Notes: generated from the sequence alone by a model not told the origin. Numbered from the stretch's first letter, positions 49,786 to 59,109 are shown. The stretch: 64,000 nt of DNA from Streptomyces tendae (GCF_008632955.1 NZ_CP043959.1:6820001-6884000), one strand, 5' to 3'. Translations and numbers: made by a program.

Positions 49786-50100
49786 ATGGCACAGGCATTG
49801 CGACCCAACACCGCAGGCGGACTCTTCGCCACGGACGGAAAGCCCCACCCTCTCCAGGACACGCTGCTCGCGGTGACCCTGGTGCTGGGACTCACGTCCT
49901 TCATCACGGCGCAGTTCCACCACCTGCACCTGCTCAGTTCCTGGACCGGCCTGGTGGGCATCCTCACCGGTGCGTACGGTCAGTGGATCTCGGTGACCAC
50001 GCGTGAGCGCTTCGGGCTCATCGTGGGCCTCGGCGCCGCGGGCGTCGGCTTCTTCCTGGGCATGGCGCACGGTGGTCTCTTCGGTGGAATCGTGGACTGA
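49786..50100 (+). CDS. Small conserved membrane protein
   Basis: A 104-aa protein from ATG 49786 (MAQALRPNTAGGLFATDGKP), chosen because GGAGG lies five bases upstream. Three hydrophobic segments are visible: DTLLAVTLVLGLTSFITAQF, HLLSSWTGLVGILTGAYGQW and RFGLIVGLGAAGVGFFLGMA. It is not a family I know by name; similar short proteins are conserved in Streptomyces near femX. The gene is followed by a hairpin and then femX on the same strand. Possible role in envelope assembly, from context only. Confidence 0.75.
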   Translation: MAQALRPNTAGGLFATDGKPHPLQDTLLAVTLVLGLTSFITAQFHHLHLLSSWTGLVGILTGAYGQWISVTTRERFGLIVGLGAAGVGFFLGMAHGGLFGGIVD

Positions 50101-50133
50101 CACCGGCACCACCCGAATCTCACATCGTCGAAC

Positions 50134-50158
50134 GCCCCGGCCGAGGGCCGGCCGGGGC
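50134..50158 (+). terminator. Terminator before femX
   Basis: GCCCCGGCC pairs with GGCCGGGGC around GAGGGCC, 33 bp after the small membrane-protein stop. Confidence 0.7.
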
Positions 50159-50265
50159 GAAGGTCCCGTGCGCCCAACCGGGCCGCACCCGCGGCGCAGT
50201 AGGCTTCGCGCGAGAGCCGGAGCCCCTGAACCCATGGGGACACACCAGCCCGAGGAGCGCCCCGA

Positions 50266-51387
50266 ATGAGCCTGACCCTGAGGACCATCAGTCGCGAGCA
50301 GCATCTGGCGTACATCCAGAGCCTGCCGTCGGCGAGCCACATGCAGGTCCCGGCCTGGGCAGACGTCAAGGCGGAATGGCGCGCTGAGAACCTCGGTTGG
50401 TTCGACGACCGCACCGGCGAGATGGTCGGTGCCGGTCTGGTCCTCTACCGTCAGCTGCCCAAGATCAAGCGCTATCTCGCCTACCTGCCCGAGGGCCCGG
50501 TCATCAACTGGTTCGCGCCGAATCTGCAGGAGTGGATCGAGCCGATGCTCGCCCACCTGAAGCAGCAGGGCGCCTTCTCCGTGAAGATGGGCCCGCCGGT
50601 GATCATCCGGCGCTGGGAGGCCGCCACCATCAAGCGCGGCATCCAGGACCAGGACGTCAAGCGTCTGCGTGATCTGGAGGCCGACTTCATCGAGCCCCGC
50701 GCCTTCGAGGTCGCGGACAAGCTGCGCCGTATGGGATGGCAGCAGGGTGAGGACGGCGGCGCCGGCTTCGGCGACGTCCAGCCGCGCTACGTCTACCAGG
50801 TGCCGCTGGCCAACCGCTCGCTGGAAGAGGTCCACAAGAACTTCAACCAGCTGTGGCGCCGCAACATCAAGAAGGCGGAGAAGGCCGGCGTCGAGGTCGT
50901 CCAGGGCGGTTACGAGGACCTGGCCGAGTGGCAGCGGCTGTACGAGATCACGGCCGTGCGCGACCACTTCCGGCCGCGCCCCCTGTCGTACTTCCAGCGC
51001 ATGTGGACGGCCCTCAACACCGAGGACCCCAACCGCATGAGGCTGTACTTCGCCCGGCACAACGGCGTGAACCTGTCCGCGGCGACGATGCTGATCGTCG
51101 GCGGGCACGTCTGGTACTCCTACGGAGCCTCCGACAACATCGGCCGCGAGGTCCGGCCCTCGAACGCGATGCAGTGGCGGATGCTGCGCGACGCCTACGC
51201 GCTCGGCGCCACCGTGTACGACCTGCGCGGCATCTCCGACTCGCTGGACGAGACGGACCACCTCTTCGGTCTGATCCAGTTCAAGGTGGGCACCGGCGGC
51301 CAGGCGGCCGAGTACCTCGGCGAGTGGGACTTCCCGCTGAACAAACTGCTCCACAAGGCACTCGACATGTACATGTCGCGCCGCTGA
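50266..51387 (+). CDS. femX: FemX-type tRNA-dependent peptidoglycan bridge transferase
   Basis: A 373-aa FemABX-family protein. Its two GNAT-like domains contain YLAYLPEGPVINWFAPN (about 70-86), QLWRRNIKKAEKAGVEV (the central basic helix region), and SYGASDNIGREVRPSNAMQW (about 286-305). Such enzymes add the first residue of the interpeptide bridge to lipid II using aminoacyl-tRNA. Streptomyces peptidoglycan has a single Gly on LL-diaminopimelate, so glycine from Gly-tRNA is expected, and S. coelicolor femX lies in the same place. The next gene is an alanine-racemase-like protein. Confidence 0.93.
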   Translation: MSLTLRTISREQHLAYIQSLPSASHMQVPAWADVKAEWRAENLGWFDDRTGEMVGAGLVLYRQLPKIKRYLAYLPEGPVINWFAPNLQEWIEPMLAHLKQQGAFSVKMGPPVIIRRWEAATIKRGIQDQDVKRLRDLEADFIEPRAFEVADKLRRMGWQQGEDGGAGFGDVQPRYVYQVPLANRSLEEVHKNFNQLWRRNIKKAEKAGVEVVQGGYEDLAEWQRLYEITAVRDHFRPRPLSYFQRMWTALNTEDPNRMRLYFARHNGVNLSAATMLIVGGHVWYSYGASDNIGREVRPSNAMQWRMLRDAYALGATVYDLRGISDSLDETDHLFGLIQFKVGTGGQAAEYLGEWDFPLNKLLHKALDMYMSRR

Positions 51388-51487
51388 CACGCGCTTCTCC
51401 GCGGTCTTCGTCTTCGTAGCCCGACGGCTTCGTCGCCTCCCATACCTTTGATACACCGCAGCCACGAGAAAGGTTCCAGGTCCGGCC

Positions 51488-52519
51488 ATGGCGCTCACGC
51501 TCTACGTCGACACCGCGCGCTGGCGGGCGCATCACAAGCACGTGCAGGAGCAGTTCCCGGGACTGGTCCCCGTCTGCAAGGGCAACGGCTACGGCTTCGG
51601 CCACGAGCGGCTCGCCGAGGAGGCCACTCGGATGGGCTCGGACGTCCTGGCCGTCGGCACGACGTACGAGGCCGCCCGGATCAAGGACTGGTTCGGCGGT
51701 GACCTGCTGGTGCTGACGCCGTACCGCCGCGGCGAGGAGCCGGTGCCGCTGCCCGACCGGGTGATCCGCTCGGTGTCGTCGGTGGACGGCGTGTACGGCC
51801 TGGTCGGTGCGCGCGTCGTCATCGAGGTCATGTCGTCGATGAAGCGGCACGGCATCAGCGAGCAGGACCTGCCCCAGCTGCACGCCGCGATAGAGAACGT
51901 CCGGCTGGAGGGTTTCGCCATCCACCTCCCGCTGGACCGCACCGACGGCTCCGACGCCGTCGAGGAGGTCATCGGCTGGATGGACCGCCTGCGGGCGGCC
52001 CGCCTGCCGCTGCACACGATGTTCGTGAGCCACCTCAAGGCCGACGAGCTCGCGCGTCTTCAGCAGCAGTTCCCGCAGACCCGTTTCCGCGCACGGATCG
52101 GTACCCGGCTCTGGCTGGGGGACCACGAGGCCACCGAGTACCGGGGCGCGGTTCTGGACGTCACGCGCGTCACCAAGGGGGACCGGTTCGGTTACCGCCA
52201 GCAGAAGGCCGCCTCCGACGGCTACCTGGTGGTCGTGGCGGGCGGAACGTCCCACGGGGTCGGGCTGGAGGCCCCCAAGGCCCTGCACGGCGTCATGCCG
52301 CGCGCCAAGGGCGTGGCCCGCGCGGGCCTCGCCACGGTCAACCGGAACCTGTCGCCGTTCGTGTGGGGCGGTAAGCAGCGCTGGTTCGCCGAGCCGCCGC
52401 ACATGCAGGTGTCCATCCTGTTCGTGCCGGCCGACGCGCCGGAGCCCAGGGTCGGCGAGGAGCTGGTGGCCCATCTGCGGCACACCACCACGCAGTTCGA
52501 CCGGCTCGTCGACCGCTGA
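51488..52519 (+). CDS. Alanine-racemase-like PLP protein
   Basis: A 343-aa fold-type III PLP enzyme. The N-terminal barrel has YVDTARWRAHHKHV and the PLP-lysine region VPVCKGNGYGFGHE, where K30 is in CKGNGYGFG (family: KANAYGHG). The middle shows VIEVMSSMKRHGIS, and the C-terminal beta domain begins RARIGTRLWLG. It differs enough from canonical Alr that the reaction is uncertain: racemisation of Ala or another amino acid is possible. It directly follows femX (101 bp), which supports a cell-wall role. Confidence 0.82.
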   Translation: MALTLYVDTARWRAHHKHVQEQFPGLVPVCKGNGYGFGHERLAEEATRMGSDVLAVGTTYEAARIKDWFGGDLLVLTPYRRGEEPVPLPDRVIRSVSSVDGVYGLVGARVVIEVMSSMKRHGISEQDLPQLHAAIENVRLEGFAIHLPLDRTDGSDAVEEVIGWMDRLRAARLPLHTMFVSHLKADELARLQQQFPQTRFRARIGTRLWLGDHEATEYRGAVLDVTRVTKGDRFGYRQQKAASDGYLVVVAGGTSHGVGLEAPKALHGVMPRAKGVARAGLATVNRNLSPFVWGGKQRWFAEPPHMQVSILFVPADAPEPRVGEELVAHLRHTTTQFDRLVDR

Positions 52520-52526
52520 CGACACA

Positions 52527-52568
52527 CACGAAGGGCCGTGCACGGAGTTCCGTGCACGGCCCTTCGTG
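52527..52568. terminator. Bidirectional terminator (Alr-like / glycosyltransferase)
   Basis: A perfect 19-bp stem (52527-52545 with 52550-52568) with loop AGTT, seven bases after the Alr-like stop. Confidence 0.92.
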
Positions 52569-52625
52569 CGTTCCGGTGGGGGTGCCGGACGGACGCGGCG
52601 GAGTGCCCGCGCGGAGTCTGTTCGC

Positions 52626-54125
52626 TCAGAGCGAACCGCCGGTGGCTCCCGTCCGGCCCCACTCGACCTGAGGGCCCTCGAAGTGGGCCGCGTGCCGCGC
52701 CGGGCGGGCCGCGGGACCGAGCACGAACACGTCCTCGGTGCCGTCCAGCACGCCGCCGGACGGGTCGTCGTCGCCTGAGCTGCGCACCGGGTCGCGCTCC
52801 GGCATCAGGATGTCGCGGACGACCATGACGCACAGGTAGAGCGTCCCCAGCAGGTGCACGCCGATGGCCCAGTGGTAACCGTCGGTGGGCAGGCCCTTGT
52901 GGGCGTCCCCGCTGGTCGTGTACGCGAGGTACATCCAGATGCCCAGGAAGTACGCCACCTCGCAGGCCTGCCAGATCAGGAAGTCCCGCCACTTGGGCCG
53001 GGCGAGCGCCGCCAGCGGCACGAGCCACAGCACGTACTGCGGCGAGTAGACCTTGTTGGTGAGGATGAACGCGGCGACGATCAGGAAGGCAAGCTGGGCG
53101 AAGCGCGGCCGGCGCGGAGCCGTGAGCGCCAGAGCGGCCACTCCCGCACAGCACAACAGCATGAGCAGCGTCGCGAACGTGTTGACCGTCTCCGTGCTGA
53201 GCGGATCGTCGGAGTTCTGCGCCAGGATCAGCCAGAACGACCCGAAGTCGACCCCGCGCTCCTGGCTGAACGTGTAGAACTTCGACCAGCCCTCGAAGGC
53301 GAACAGCATCACCGGAACATTCACGACGAGCCAGGCGACGACGGCCCCGACGAGCGCCGTACCGAACTGCCGCCAGCGGCCCGCGCGCCAGCACAGCATG
53401 AGCAGAGGACCGAGCAGCAGCACGGGATACAGCTTGGCGGCCGTGGCGAGGCCCAGGAGGACCCCGAAGGCGAGGGACCGGCCCCGCGACCACATCAGCA
53501 TCGCCGCGGCCGTCAGAGCCACCGCCAGCAGGTCCCAGTTGATGGTGGCCGTGAGTGCGAAGGCCGGAGCCAGGGCGACGAGCAGGCCGTCCCAGGGCCG
53601 CCGGGCGTGCGTCCGCGTCACGCACACGGCGATGACGGCGGCGCAGGCCATCAGCATCCCTGCGTTGACCATCCAGTACCACTGCTCCTGGTCCTGGATG
53701 CTGCCGCTGCCGGGAGTGAGCCAGGAGGCGACCTCCATGAACACGCCCGTCAGCACCGGGTACTCGAGGTACTGCATGTCCCCGGGGAGCTGGTCGAAGT
53801 ACGGCACCAGACCGTCGGCGAAACCACGCCCCTGGTAGAGGTGCGGGATGTCCGAGTAGCAGGCGTGCGTGTACTGCGAACTGGCACCGAAGAACCACGC
53901 CCCGTTGTAGCAGGGCGCCTTCTGCACCAGCCCCAGGGCGAACATGCCGATCGCCACCAGCGCGATCACCCGCACCGGGGTCCACCAGGACCTGCCGAGC
54001 AGGGCACGGCGCCCGATCGGTCCCCCGATCAGCTCGCTGCCGGACGCCGCGACCCGGTCTTCCTCCGTCGGCCGCACCGGGTCCGTTTCGTAGGCGCTCG
54101 CTTGCGTCGTTTTTCCACTGGGCAT
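52626..54125 (-). CDS. Polytopic glycosyltransferase (GT87/DUF2029-type)
   Basis: A 499-aa membrane protein from ATG 54125 (MPSGKTTQASAYETDPVRP) with 10-11 TM segments. The first loop holds the acidic stretch DMQYLEYPVLTGVFMEVASW and AKLYPVLLLGPLL, hallmarks of the polyprenyl-phosphate-dependent GT-C mannosyltransferases of actinobacteria. It should transfer sugar to glycolipid or cell-wall polymer at the outer face. A 50-residue acidic C-terminal tail follows. An earlier in-frame start (54215) lies within parS and is unlikely. Confidence 0.85.
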   Translation of the reverse strand: MPSGKTTQASAYETDPVRPTEEDRVAASGSELIGGPIGRRALLGRSWWTPVRVIALVAIGMFALGLVQKAPCYNGAWFFGASSQYTHACYSDIPHLYQGRGFADGLVPYFDQLPGDMQYLEYPVLTGVFMEVASWLTPGSGSIQDQEQWYWMVNAGMLMACAAVIAVCVTRTHARRPWDGLLVALAPAFALTATINWDLLAVALTAAAMLMWSRGRSLAFGVLLGLATAAKLYPVLLLGPLLMLCWRAGRWRQFGTALVGAVVAWLVVNVPVMLFAFEGWSKFYTFSQERGVDFGSFWLILAQNSDDPLSTETVNTFATLLMLLCCAGVAALALTAPRRPRFAQLAFLIVAAFILTNKVYSPQYVLWLVPLAALARPKWRDFLIWQACEVAYFLGIWMYLAYTTSGDAHKGLPTDGYHWAIGVHLLGTLYLCVMVVRDILMPERDPVRSSGDDDPSGGVLDGTEDVFVLGPAARPARHAAHFEGPQVEWGRTGATGGSL

Positions 54126-54163
54126 GCCGCACATCCTGCCGTACCAGTCCGGTGATACGCCGA

Positions 54164-54197
54164 GGGCCGGCGTACCCCGTCGGGGGTACGCCGGCCC
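54164..54197 (-). terminator. Terminator of the PBP gene
   Basis: GGGCCGGCGTACCCC pairs with GGGGTACGCCGGCCC around four bases, 15-bp stem, 40 bp past the PBP stop and just beyond parS. Confidence 0.88.
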
Positions 54198-54199
54198 AT

Positions 54200-54213
54200 G
54201 TTTCACGTGAAAC
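54200..54213. promoter_or_regulatory. parS, perfect, between PBP and glycosyltransferase genes
   Basis: GTTTCACGTGAAAC, 23 bp after the PBP stop and three bases from the hairpin at 54164-54197. Confidence 0.95.
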
Positions 54214-54236
54214 ACCCAAGTCGGGCGAGGAAAGGC

Positions 54237-56846
54237 TCAGCCGCTGCCGCCTCCGAGGAAGCCGCCGTTACCGCCGCCCCGGGGGCCTCCCGGATCCTCG
54301 GAGTCCGTCGGATCGGGGGACGAGCTCGCGCCTCCGTCGGTGCCTCCGTTGTCGCTGCCACCTGGGCCGGTCCCGCCGGTCTCCTCGTCCTCGTCCCGGC
54401 AACGGAAGTCGAACGGATCGCAGGTCTCGGTCTCCGTGGGCGGCGGCGGGGTGGTCACGGTCTCGGTGGGCGTCGGAGGCGCCGACGGCGTCTCCTCTTC
54501 GGTCTCCGTGACGGAGGGCGACGGCGACGGAGCGCCGATGCCGTCCGCGACCTCGCCGATCTTCTCGGCCTTGGGGAATCCTGGGTCGGACTCTCCCTTG
54601 AGCGCGGCCTTCATGAACTCGGTCCACACCTCGGTGGGGATGTCACCACCGTGGATCGAGTCCTTGCCCGCCGTGCCGTTCATGGAGAGCAGCTTGTGGC
54701 TCTTGGGATCCTCACGGAACATCGCGACCGCGGTCGACAACTGCTGGGTGTAGCCGACGAACCAGGCCGACTTGTTCTCGTCCGTGGTACCCGTCTTGCC
54801 GGCGGCACGCCGACCCAGGTCCTGTGCGTGGTAGCCGGTTCCGTTCTCGATGACGTTCTCGAGCACGTCGGTCACGTTGTTCGCCACGTTCTCGGGCATC
54901 GCCTGCTTGATCCGCGGCTTCTCGAAGCCGGGCAGCTCCGAACCCCGGTGCTTGACAGCGGTCACCGAGTACGGGTCCGCCTGCTTGCCGGAGGCCGCGA
55001 ACGTCGCATACGCGTCCGCCATACGGATCGCGCTGGGCGTCGACGTACCGAGCGCGAAGGAGGCGTTCAGTCCGGCGAAGCTGTCCTTGAGAATGCCGGA
55101 CTTCTGCGCGACGTCCGCCACCTTCTTCATCCCCACGTCCATGCCGAGCTGCACGAACGGGGTGTTGACCGACTGCTCCATCGCCTTCCGCAAGCTGATG
55201 AAGCCCCACGGGAACGGGCCCTCGTTCTTCTGCAGGAACGGCGACTGGTCCTTGTTGAGGACGAAGGAGCCGTCGTTGTTCCGGATCTTCAGGCGGTCGT
55301 TGCCGTTGTACTTACTGGCCGGCGAGATCCCCACGCCGTCGGTCTTGTAGGTGCCGTACTGCATCGCGGCGGCGAGCACGAACGGCTTCCACGTCGATCC
55401 GACCGGGATACCCGAGGTGTCCGCGTTGTTGTTGAAGTGGCCGTTCTCGAATCCGGCACCGCCGTACAGAGCGACGATCGCGCCGTCGTTGGGCTTCACC
55501 GTGGCCGCGCCGAACTGGACGTGCTGGTCCAGTTCGCGCTTCGGGTCGATGTTCTCCTTCTCGACCTTCTTGACGGCCTTGGCCAGCGCCTCGACCTTGT
55601 CCTTCTCGAAGGTCGTGTAGATCTGGTAGCCGCCCTGGTCGAACTGCGCCTCCGTGATCTCGGAGTTCTTCAGAACGTAGCGCTTGGCCGTGTCGACCAG
55701 GTAGCTGATCTGGCCGGTCATGCCCTTGGTCGCCTTGCGGCCCTGGGGCTCCGGGTACTTCTTGACCGCTGTCTTGTACTCGGCGTCCGAGATGCGCTCG
55801 TCGGTGTGCATCTGCTCGAGGATCCAGCCCCAGCGTTCCTCGGAGCGCTCGCGGTTGGCCTCGGGCGTGGCCGAGCTGTCGATGCTCTGGTTGCCGGCCG
55901 GGTCGTAGTAGGTCGGGCCCTTGAGCAGGGCCGCGAGGAAGGCGCACTCACTGGGCGTGAGGTCGACCGCGTCCTTCCCGTAGTAGGTCTGGGCGGCGGC
56001 CTGGATGCCGTAGGCGCCGCGGCCGTAGTACGAGGTGTTGAGGTAGCCCTGGAGGATCTCGTCCTTGGAGAGCTTGGTGCCCACCTTGATCGAGATGAAC
56101 ATCTCCTTGAACTTCCGGGAGAGCGTCTGCTCCTGGGTCAGGTAGGTGTTCTTCACGAACTGCTGGGTGATTGTGGAACCGCCCTGGGTGTCGCCACCGC
56201 GCGCCATGTTGCCGAGCGCTCGGGCGATACCCATGGGGTCGATGCCGGAGTCGGTGTAGAAGCTCTTGTTCTCGGCCGAGATCACAGCCCACCGCATGGC
56301 TTCGGGGATCCGGTCGATGGTGACGTTCTGACGGTTCTGGCCGCTGCCGGTGGCGACCATCTGGGTGCCGTCTTCCCAGTAGTAGACGTTGTTCTCGGAC
56401 CGCGCCGCGGCGTTCTCCTCACTGGGGACGCTCACCATCGCGTAACCGATGCCCGCCACGGCGACGAGACCGCCGAAGAAGGCGAGGCACAGACCGGACA
56501 CGAGCTTCCAGGACGGCATCCAGCGGCGCCAGCCGTCCTTGTCGTAGCGCGGATAGTCGATGATCCGCTTCTTGTCGGGCGGGGCCGCGCGGCCTCGTCC
56601 CCGTGCGGGACCCGCTGCGCGGCGGGCCCCTCCCCGCTGTGCCGCGCGCCGCGCCTCGGCGCGGCTGCCGTACGGACGGGCCTCATCCCCCGCGCCGTGG
56701 GCACCCGACCCATAGGCATCGGACGGAGACCCGGTGGCGCCTCGCGGTGCCGCTCGGCGGCCGGAGGACGAGCCGGACTGGCCGCGTCGGGCCGCGGCAC
56801 GTCCGCCTCCCTGCGGCTGCGGCGGTTTGCGACGGTGCTCGCTCAT
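54237..56846 (-). CDS. Class A penicillin-binding protein
   Basis: An 869-aa bifunctional cell-wall synthase from ATG 56846 (MSEHRRKPPQPQGG). The N-terminal 100 residues are Arg/Ala/Gly-rich and cytoplasmic, then one TM (KLVSGLCLAFFGGLVAVAG, about 113-131). The GT51 domain has ISAENKSFYTDSGID and GGSTITQQFVKNTYL. The transpeptidase has GSTWKPF (SxxK, Ser about 461), SVNTPF (SxN) and AAGKTGTT (KTG). The last 120 residues are acidic and Pro/Thr/Ser-rich (SPSPSVTETEEETP), a low-complexity extracellular tail ending in a Gly-rich stretch. It polymerises and cross-links peptidoglycan. Confidence 0.95.
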   Translation of the reverse strand: MSEHRRKPPQPQGGGRAAARRGQSGSSSGRRAAPRGATGSPSDAYGSGAHGAGDEARPYGSRAEARRAAQRGGARRAAGPARGRGRAAPPDKKRIIDYPRYDKDGWRRWMPSWKLVSGLCLAFFGGLVAVAGIGYAMVSVPSEENAAARSENNVYYWEDGTQMVATGSGQNRQNVTIDRIPEAMRWAVISAENKSFYTDSGIDPMGIARALGNMARGGDTQGGSTITQQFVKNTYLTQEQTLSRKFKEMFISIKVGTKLSKDEILQGYLNTSYYGRGAYGIQAAAQTYYGKDAVDLTPSECAFLAALLKGPTYYDPAGNQSIDSSATPEANRERSEERWGWILEQMHTDERISDAEYKTAVKKYPEPQGRKATKGMTGQISYLVDTAKRYVLKNSEITEAQFDQGGYQIYTTFEKDKVEALAKAVKKVEKENIDPKRELDQHVQFGAATVKPNDGAIVALYGGAGFENGHFNNNADTSGIPVGSTWKPFVLAAAMQYGTYKTDGVGISPASKYNGNDRLKIRNNDGSFVLNKDQSPFLQKNEGPFPWGFISLRKAMEQSVNTPFVQLGMDVGMKKVADVAQKSGILKDSFAGLNASFALGTSTPSAIRMADAYATFAASGKQADPYSVTAVKHRGSELPGFEKPRIKQAMPENVANNVTDVLENVIENGTGYHAQDLGRRAAGKTGTTDENKSAWFVGYTQQLSTAVAMFREDPKSHKLLSMNGTAGKDSIHGGDIPTEVWTEFMKAALKGESDPGFPKAEKIGEVADGIGAPSPSPSVTETEEETPSAPPTPTETVTTPPPPTETETCDPFDFRCRDEDEETGGTGPGGSDNGGTDGGASSSPDPTDSEDPGGPRGGGNGGFLGGGSG

Positions 56847-57147
56847 CGAACGACTACTCCTCGGGCAGGCGCACTTCTGCGCGCCTGGAAACGGCGGCTG
56901 GTTTCCGGTCCCCCCGAAGTACGGATGCCGCGCTCGGCGCATTCACCCGTACTGCACCGGGGACAGGGACGCCCCCAGTCGTCACTCGGTTCCCGGTGGT
57001 CTGCATGGCGCACAGACTACGCACCGCCAAAACCCACCGGGTCCAGAAGTTCACCTCAAATCAGGCAACTTGCTCGCAACGAAACGGTGATGTGATCCCG
57101 TTCACCCTCCCCCCTCTTGTCGCACCCGGAAGGTCGTTCTATCGTCG
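56847..57147. other. Divergent promoter region of PBP and PadR genes
   Basis: About 300 bp without a supported gene. It should carry the PBP promoter on the minus strand. GAGGAG ten bases before the PBP ATG is its ribosome site. The right end leads into the PadR operator. I see no riboswitch or repeat. Confidence 0.55.
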
Positions 57148-57170
57148 TGATGTATCGAGTCGATACATCA
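57148..57170. promoter_or_regulatory. Perfect 23-bp palindromic operator for the PadR regulator
   Basis: TGATGTATCGA, one central G, then its exact inverse. ATGTATC...GATACAT is the type of site used by PadR repressors. It is 72 bp upstream of the PadR ATG, consistent with autoregulation. Confidence 0.8.
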
Positions 57171-57242
57171 GCGCGACATAAGGGCGGCCACGCGCCGCAC
57201 ACGAGCCCATCGCGGCACGACCGGGGCAGAGGGGAGGCGACG

Positions 57243-57926
57243 ATGAGCCGGCGTTCCGGAATCCTCGAGTTCGCCGTACTCGGCCTGCTCCGCGAATCCC
57301 CGATGCACGGGTACGAACTGCGCAAACGACTCAATACGTCACTGGGTGTGTTCCGCGCGTTCAGCTACGGGACGCTCTACCCCTGCCTCAAGACGCTGGT
57401 CGCCAACGGCTGGTTGATCGAGGAGCCGGGGCACACCACCGAGGACGCCCTCGCCGCTCCGCTCGCGGGGCGGCGCGCCAAGATCGTCTACCGGCTGACG
57501 GCCGAGGGCAAGGAGCACTTCGAACAGCTGCTCGCCCAGACGGGACCGGACGCCTACGAGGACGAGACGTTCGCCGCGCGGTTCGCCTTCTTCGGGCAGA
57601 CGTCGCGCGACGTCCGGATGCGCGTGCTCGAGGGCCGCCGCAGCCGGCTGGAGGAGCGCCTCGAGAAGATGCGCGCCTCCCTGGTCCGGACCCGGGAGCG
57701 CCTCGACGACTACACGCTTGAGCTCCAGCGCCACGGGATGGAGTCCGTGGAGCGCGAAGTGCGCTGGCTGAACGAGCTCATCGAGAGCGAGCGGGCCGGA
57801 CGGGACCTCAAGGGTTCCGCCGCCGGGGGGCCCGCTCAGCAGGACACCACATCTGGAGCGACGGGCGACCTGCCCCGGCCGGGGGACGACTCCCGGCCGG
57901 ATACGCCCGGCGACACCGCCACGTGA
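57243..57926 (+). CDS. PadR-family transcriptional regulator
   Basis: A 227-aa regulator starting MSRRSGILEFAVLGLLRESP at ATG 57243. The PadR winged helix is HGYELRKRLNTSLGVFRAFSYGTLYPCLKTLVANGWL (about residues 22-58; the signature is YGTLYPCL), and the wing follows (AKIVYRLTAEGKEHF). The C-terminal half is an alpha-helical dimerisation domain rich in R/E heptads. The tail (about 30 residues) is polar and low-complexity. Targets other than itself and perhaps ino1 (43 bp downstream, same strand) are unknown. Confidence 0.92.
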   Translation: MSRRSGILEFAVLGLLRESPMHGYELRKRLNTSLGVFRAFSYGTLYPCLKTLVANGWLIEEPGHTTEDALAAPLAGRRAKIVYRLTAEGKEHFEQLLAQTGPDAYEDETFAARFAFFGQTSRDVRMRVLEGRRSRLEERLEKMRASLVRTRERLDDYTLELQRHGMESVEREVRWLNELIESERAGRDLKGSAAGGPAQQDTTSGATGDLPRPGDDSRPDTPGDTAT

Positions 57927-57969
57927 GAGTCCGCAAGGGCCTCACTCGTACACACAGGGAGCAACCGGA

Positions 57970-59052
57970 ATGGGTTCGGTTCGCGTAGCCATCGTCGGCG
58001 TGGGCAACTGCGCCGCATCGCTGGTGCAGGGAGTCGAGTACTACAAGGACGCCGACGCCGGGTCCAAGGTGCCGGGCCTGATGCACGTCCAGTTCGGCGA
58101 CTACCACGTCAGCGACGTCGAGTTCGTCGCCGCCTTCGACGTGGACGCCAAGAAGGTCGGTCTCGACCTCGCGGACGCCATCGGCGCCTCCGAGAACAAC
58201 ACCATCAAGATCTGCGACGTCCCCAACACCGGTGTGACGGTCCAGCGCGGCCACACGCTCGACGGTCTCGGCAAGTACTACCGGGAGACCATCGAGGAGT
58301 CCGCCGAGGAGCCGGTCGACGTCGTGCAGGTCCTCAAGGACAAGCAGGTCGACGTCCTCGTCTGCTACCTGCCCGTGGGCTCCGAGGACGCGGCGAAGTT
58401 CTACGCCCAGTGCGCCATCGACGCCAAGGTCGCCTTCGTCAACGCCCTCCCGGTCTTCATCGCCGGCACCAAGGAGTGGGCGGACAAGTTCACCGAGGCG
58501 GGCGTCCCGATCGTCGGTGACGACATCAAGTCGCAGGTCGGTGCCACCATCACGCACCGCGTCATGGCGAAGCTGTTCGAGGACCGGGGCGTCATCCTGG
58601 ACCGCACGATGCAGCTGAACGTCGGCGGCAACATGGACTTCAAGAACATGCTCGAGCGTGACCGCCTCGAGTCCAAGAAGATCTCCAAGACGCAGGCCGT
58701 CACCTCGCAGATCCCCGACCGGGACCTCGGCGAGAAGAACGTCCACATCGGCCCGTCCGACTACGTCGCCTGGCTGGACGACCGCAAGTGGGCCTACGTC
58801 CGCCTCGAGGGCCGCGCCTTCGGTGACGTCCCGCTGAACCTGGAGTACAAGCTCGAGGTCTGGGACTCCCCGAACTCCGCCGGTGTCATCATCGACGCCC
58901 TGCGCGCCGCGAAGATCGCCAAGGACCGGGGCATCGGCGGCCCGATCCTCTCGGCGTCCTCGTACTTCATGAAGTCGCCGCCGGTGCAGTACTTCGACGA
59001 CCAGGCCCGGGAGAACGTCGAGAAGTTCATCAAGGGCGAGGTCGAGCGCTAA
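57970..59052 (+). CDS. ino1: myo-Inositol-1-phosphate synthase
   Basis: A 360-aa NAD-dependent enzyme that turns glucose 6-phosphate into inositol phosphate. The NAD-binding site is VAIVGVGNCAASLVQGVEYY (about residues 6-25), and GDDIKSQVGATITHR (about 180-194), QLNVGGNMDFKNM and NLEYKLEVWDSPNSAG are conserved. In actinobacteria the product feeds mycothiol and phosphatidylinositol synthesis. The length is that of the short actinobacterial type. It is in the same direction as padR and may be regulated by it. Confidence 0.95.
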   Translation: MGSVRVAIVGVGNCAASLVQGVEYYKDADAGSKVPGLMHVQFGDYHVSDVEFVAAFDVDAKKVGLDLADAIGASENNTIKICDVPNTGVTVQRGHTLDGLGKYYRETIEESAEEPVDVVQVLKDKQVDVLVCYLPVGSEDAAKFYAQCAIDAKVAFVNALPVFIAGTKEWADKFTEAGVPIVGDDIKSQVGATITHRVMAKLFEDRGVILDRTMQLNVGGNMDFKNMLERDRLESKKISKTQAVTSQIPDRDLGEKNVHIGPSDYVAWLDDRKWAYVRLEGRAFGDVPLNLEYKLEVWDSPNSAGVIIDALRAAKIAKDRGIGGPILSASSYFMKSPPVQYFDDQARENVEKFIKGEVER

Positions 59053-59075
59053 GGCCTCACCCGCTGCGGGCAGTC

Positions 59076-59109
59076 GAGGGTCTCCGGGTCGTGTGTCCCG
59101 GAGACCCTC
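59076..59109 (+). terminator. Terminator of ino1
   Basis: GAGGGTCTCCGGG pairs with CCCGGAGACCCTC around 8 bases, 23 bp after the ino1 stop. Confidence 0.88.

Noticed and set aside
54198..57095. A 965-codon plus-strand frame opposite the PBP gene
   Set aside because: Antisense shadow of a clear PBP on the other strand; its apparent start MFHVKH is parS.
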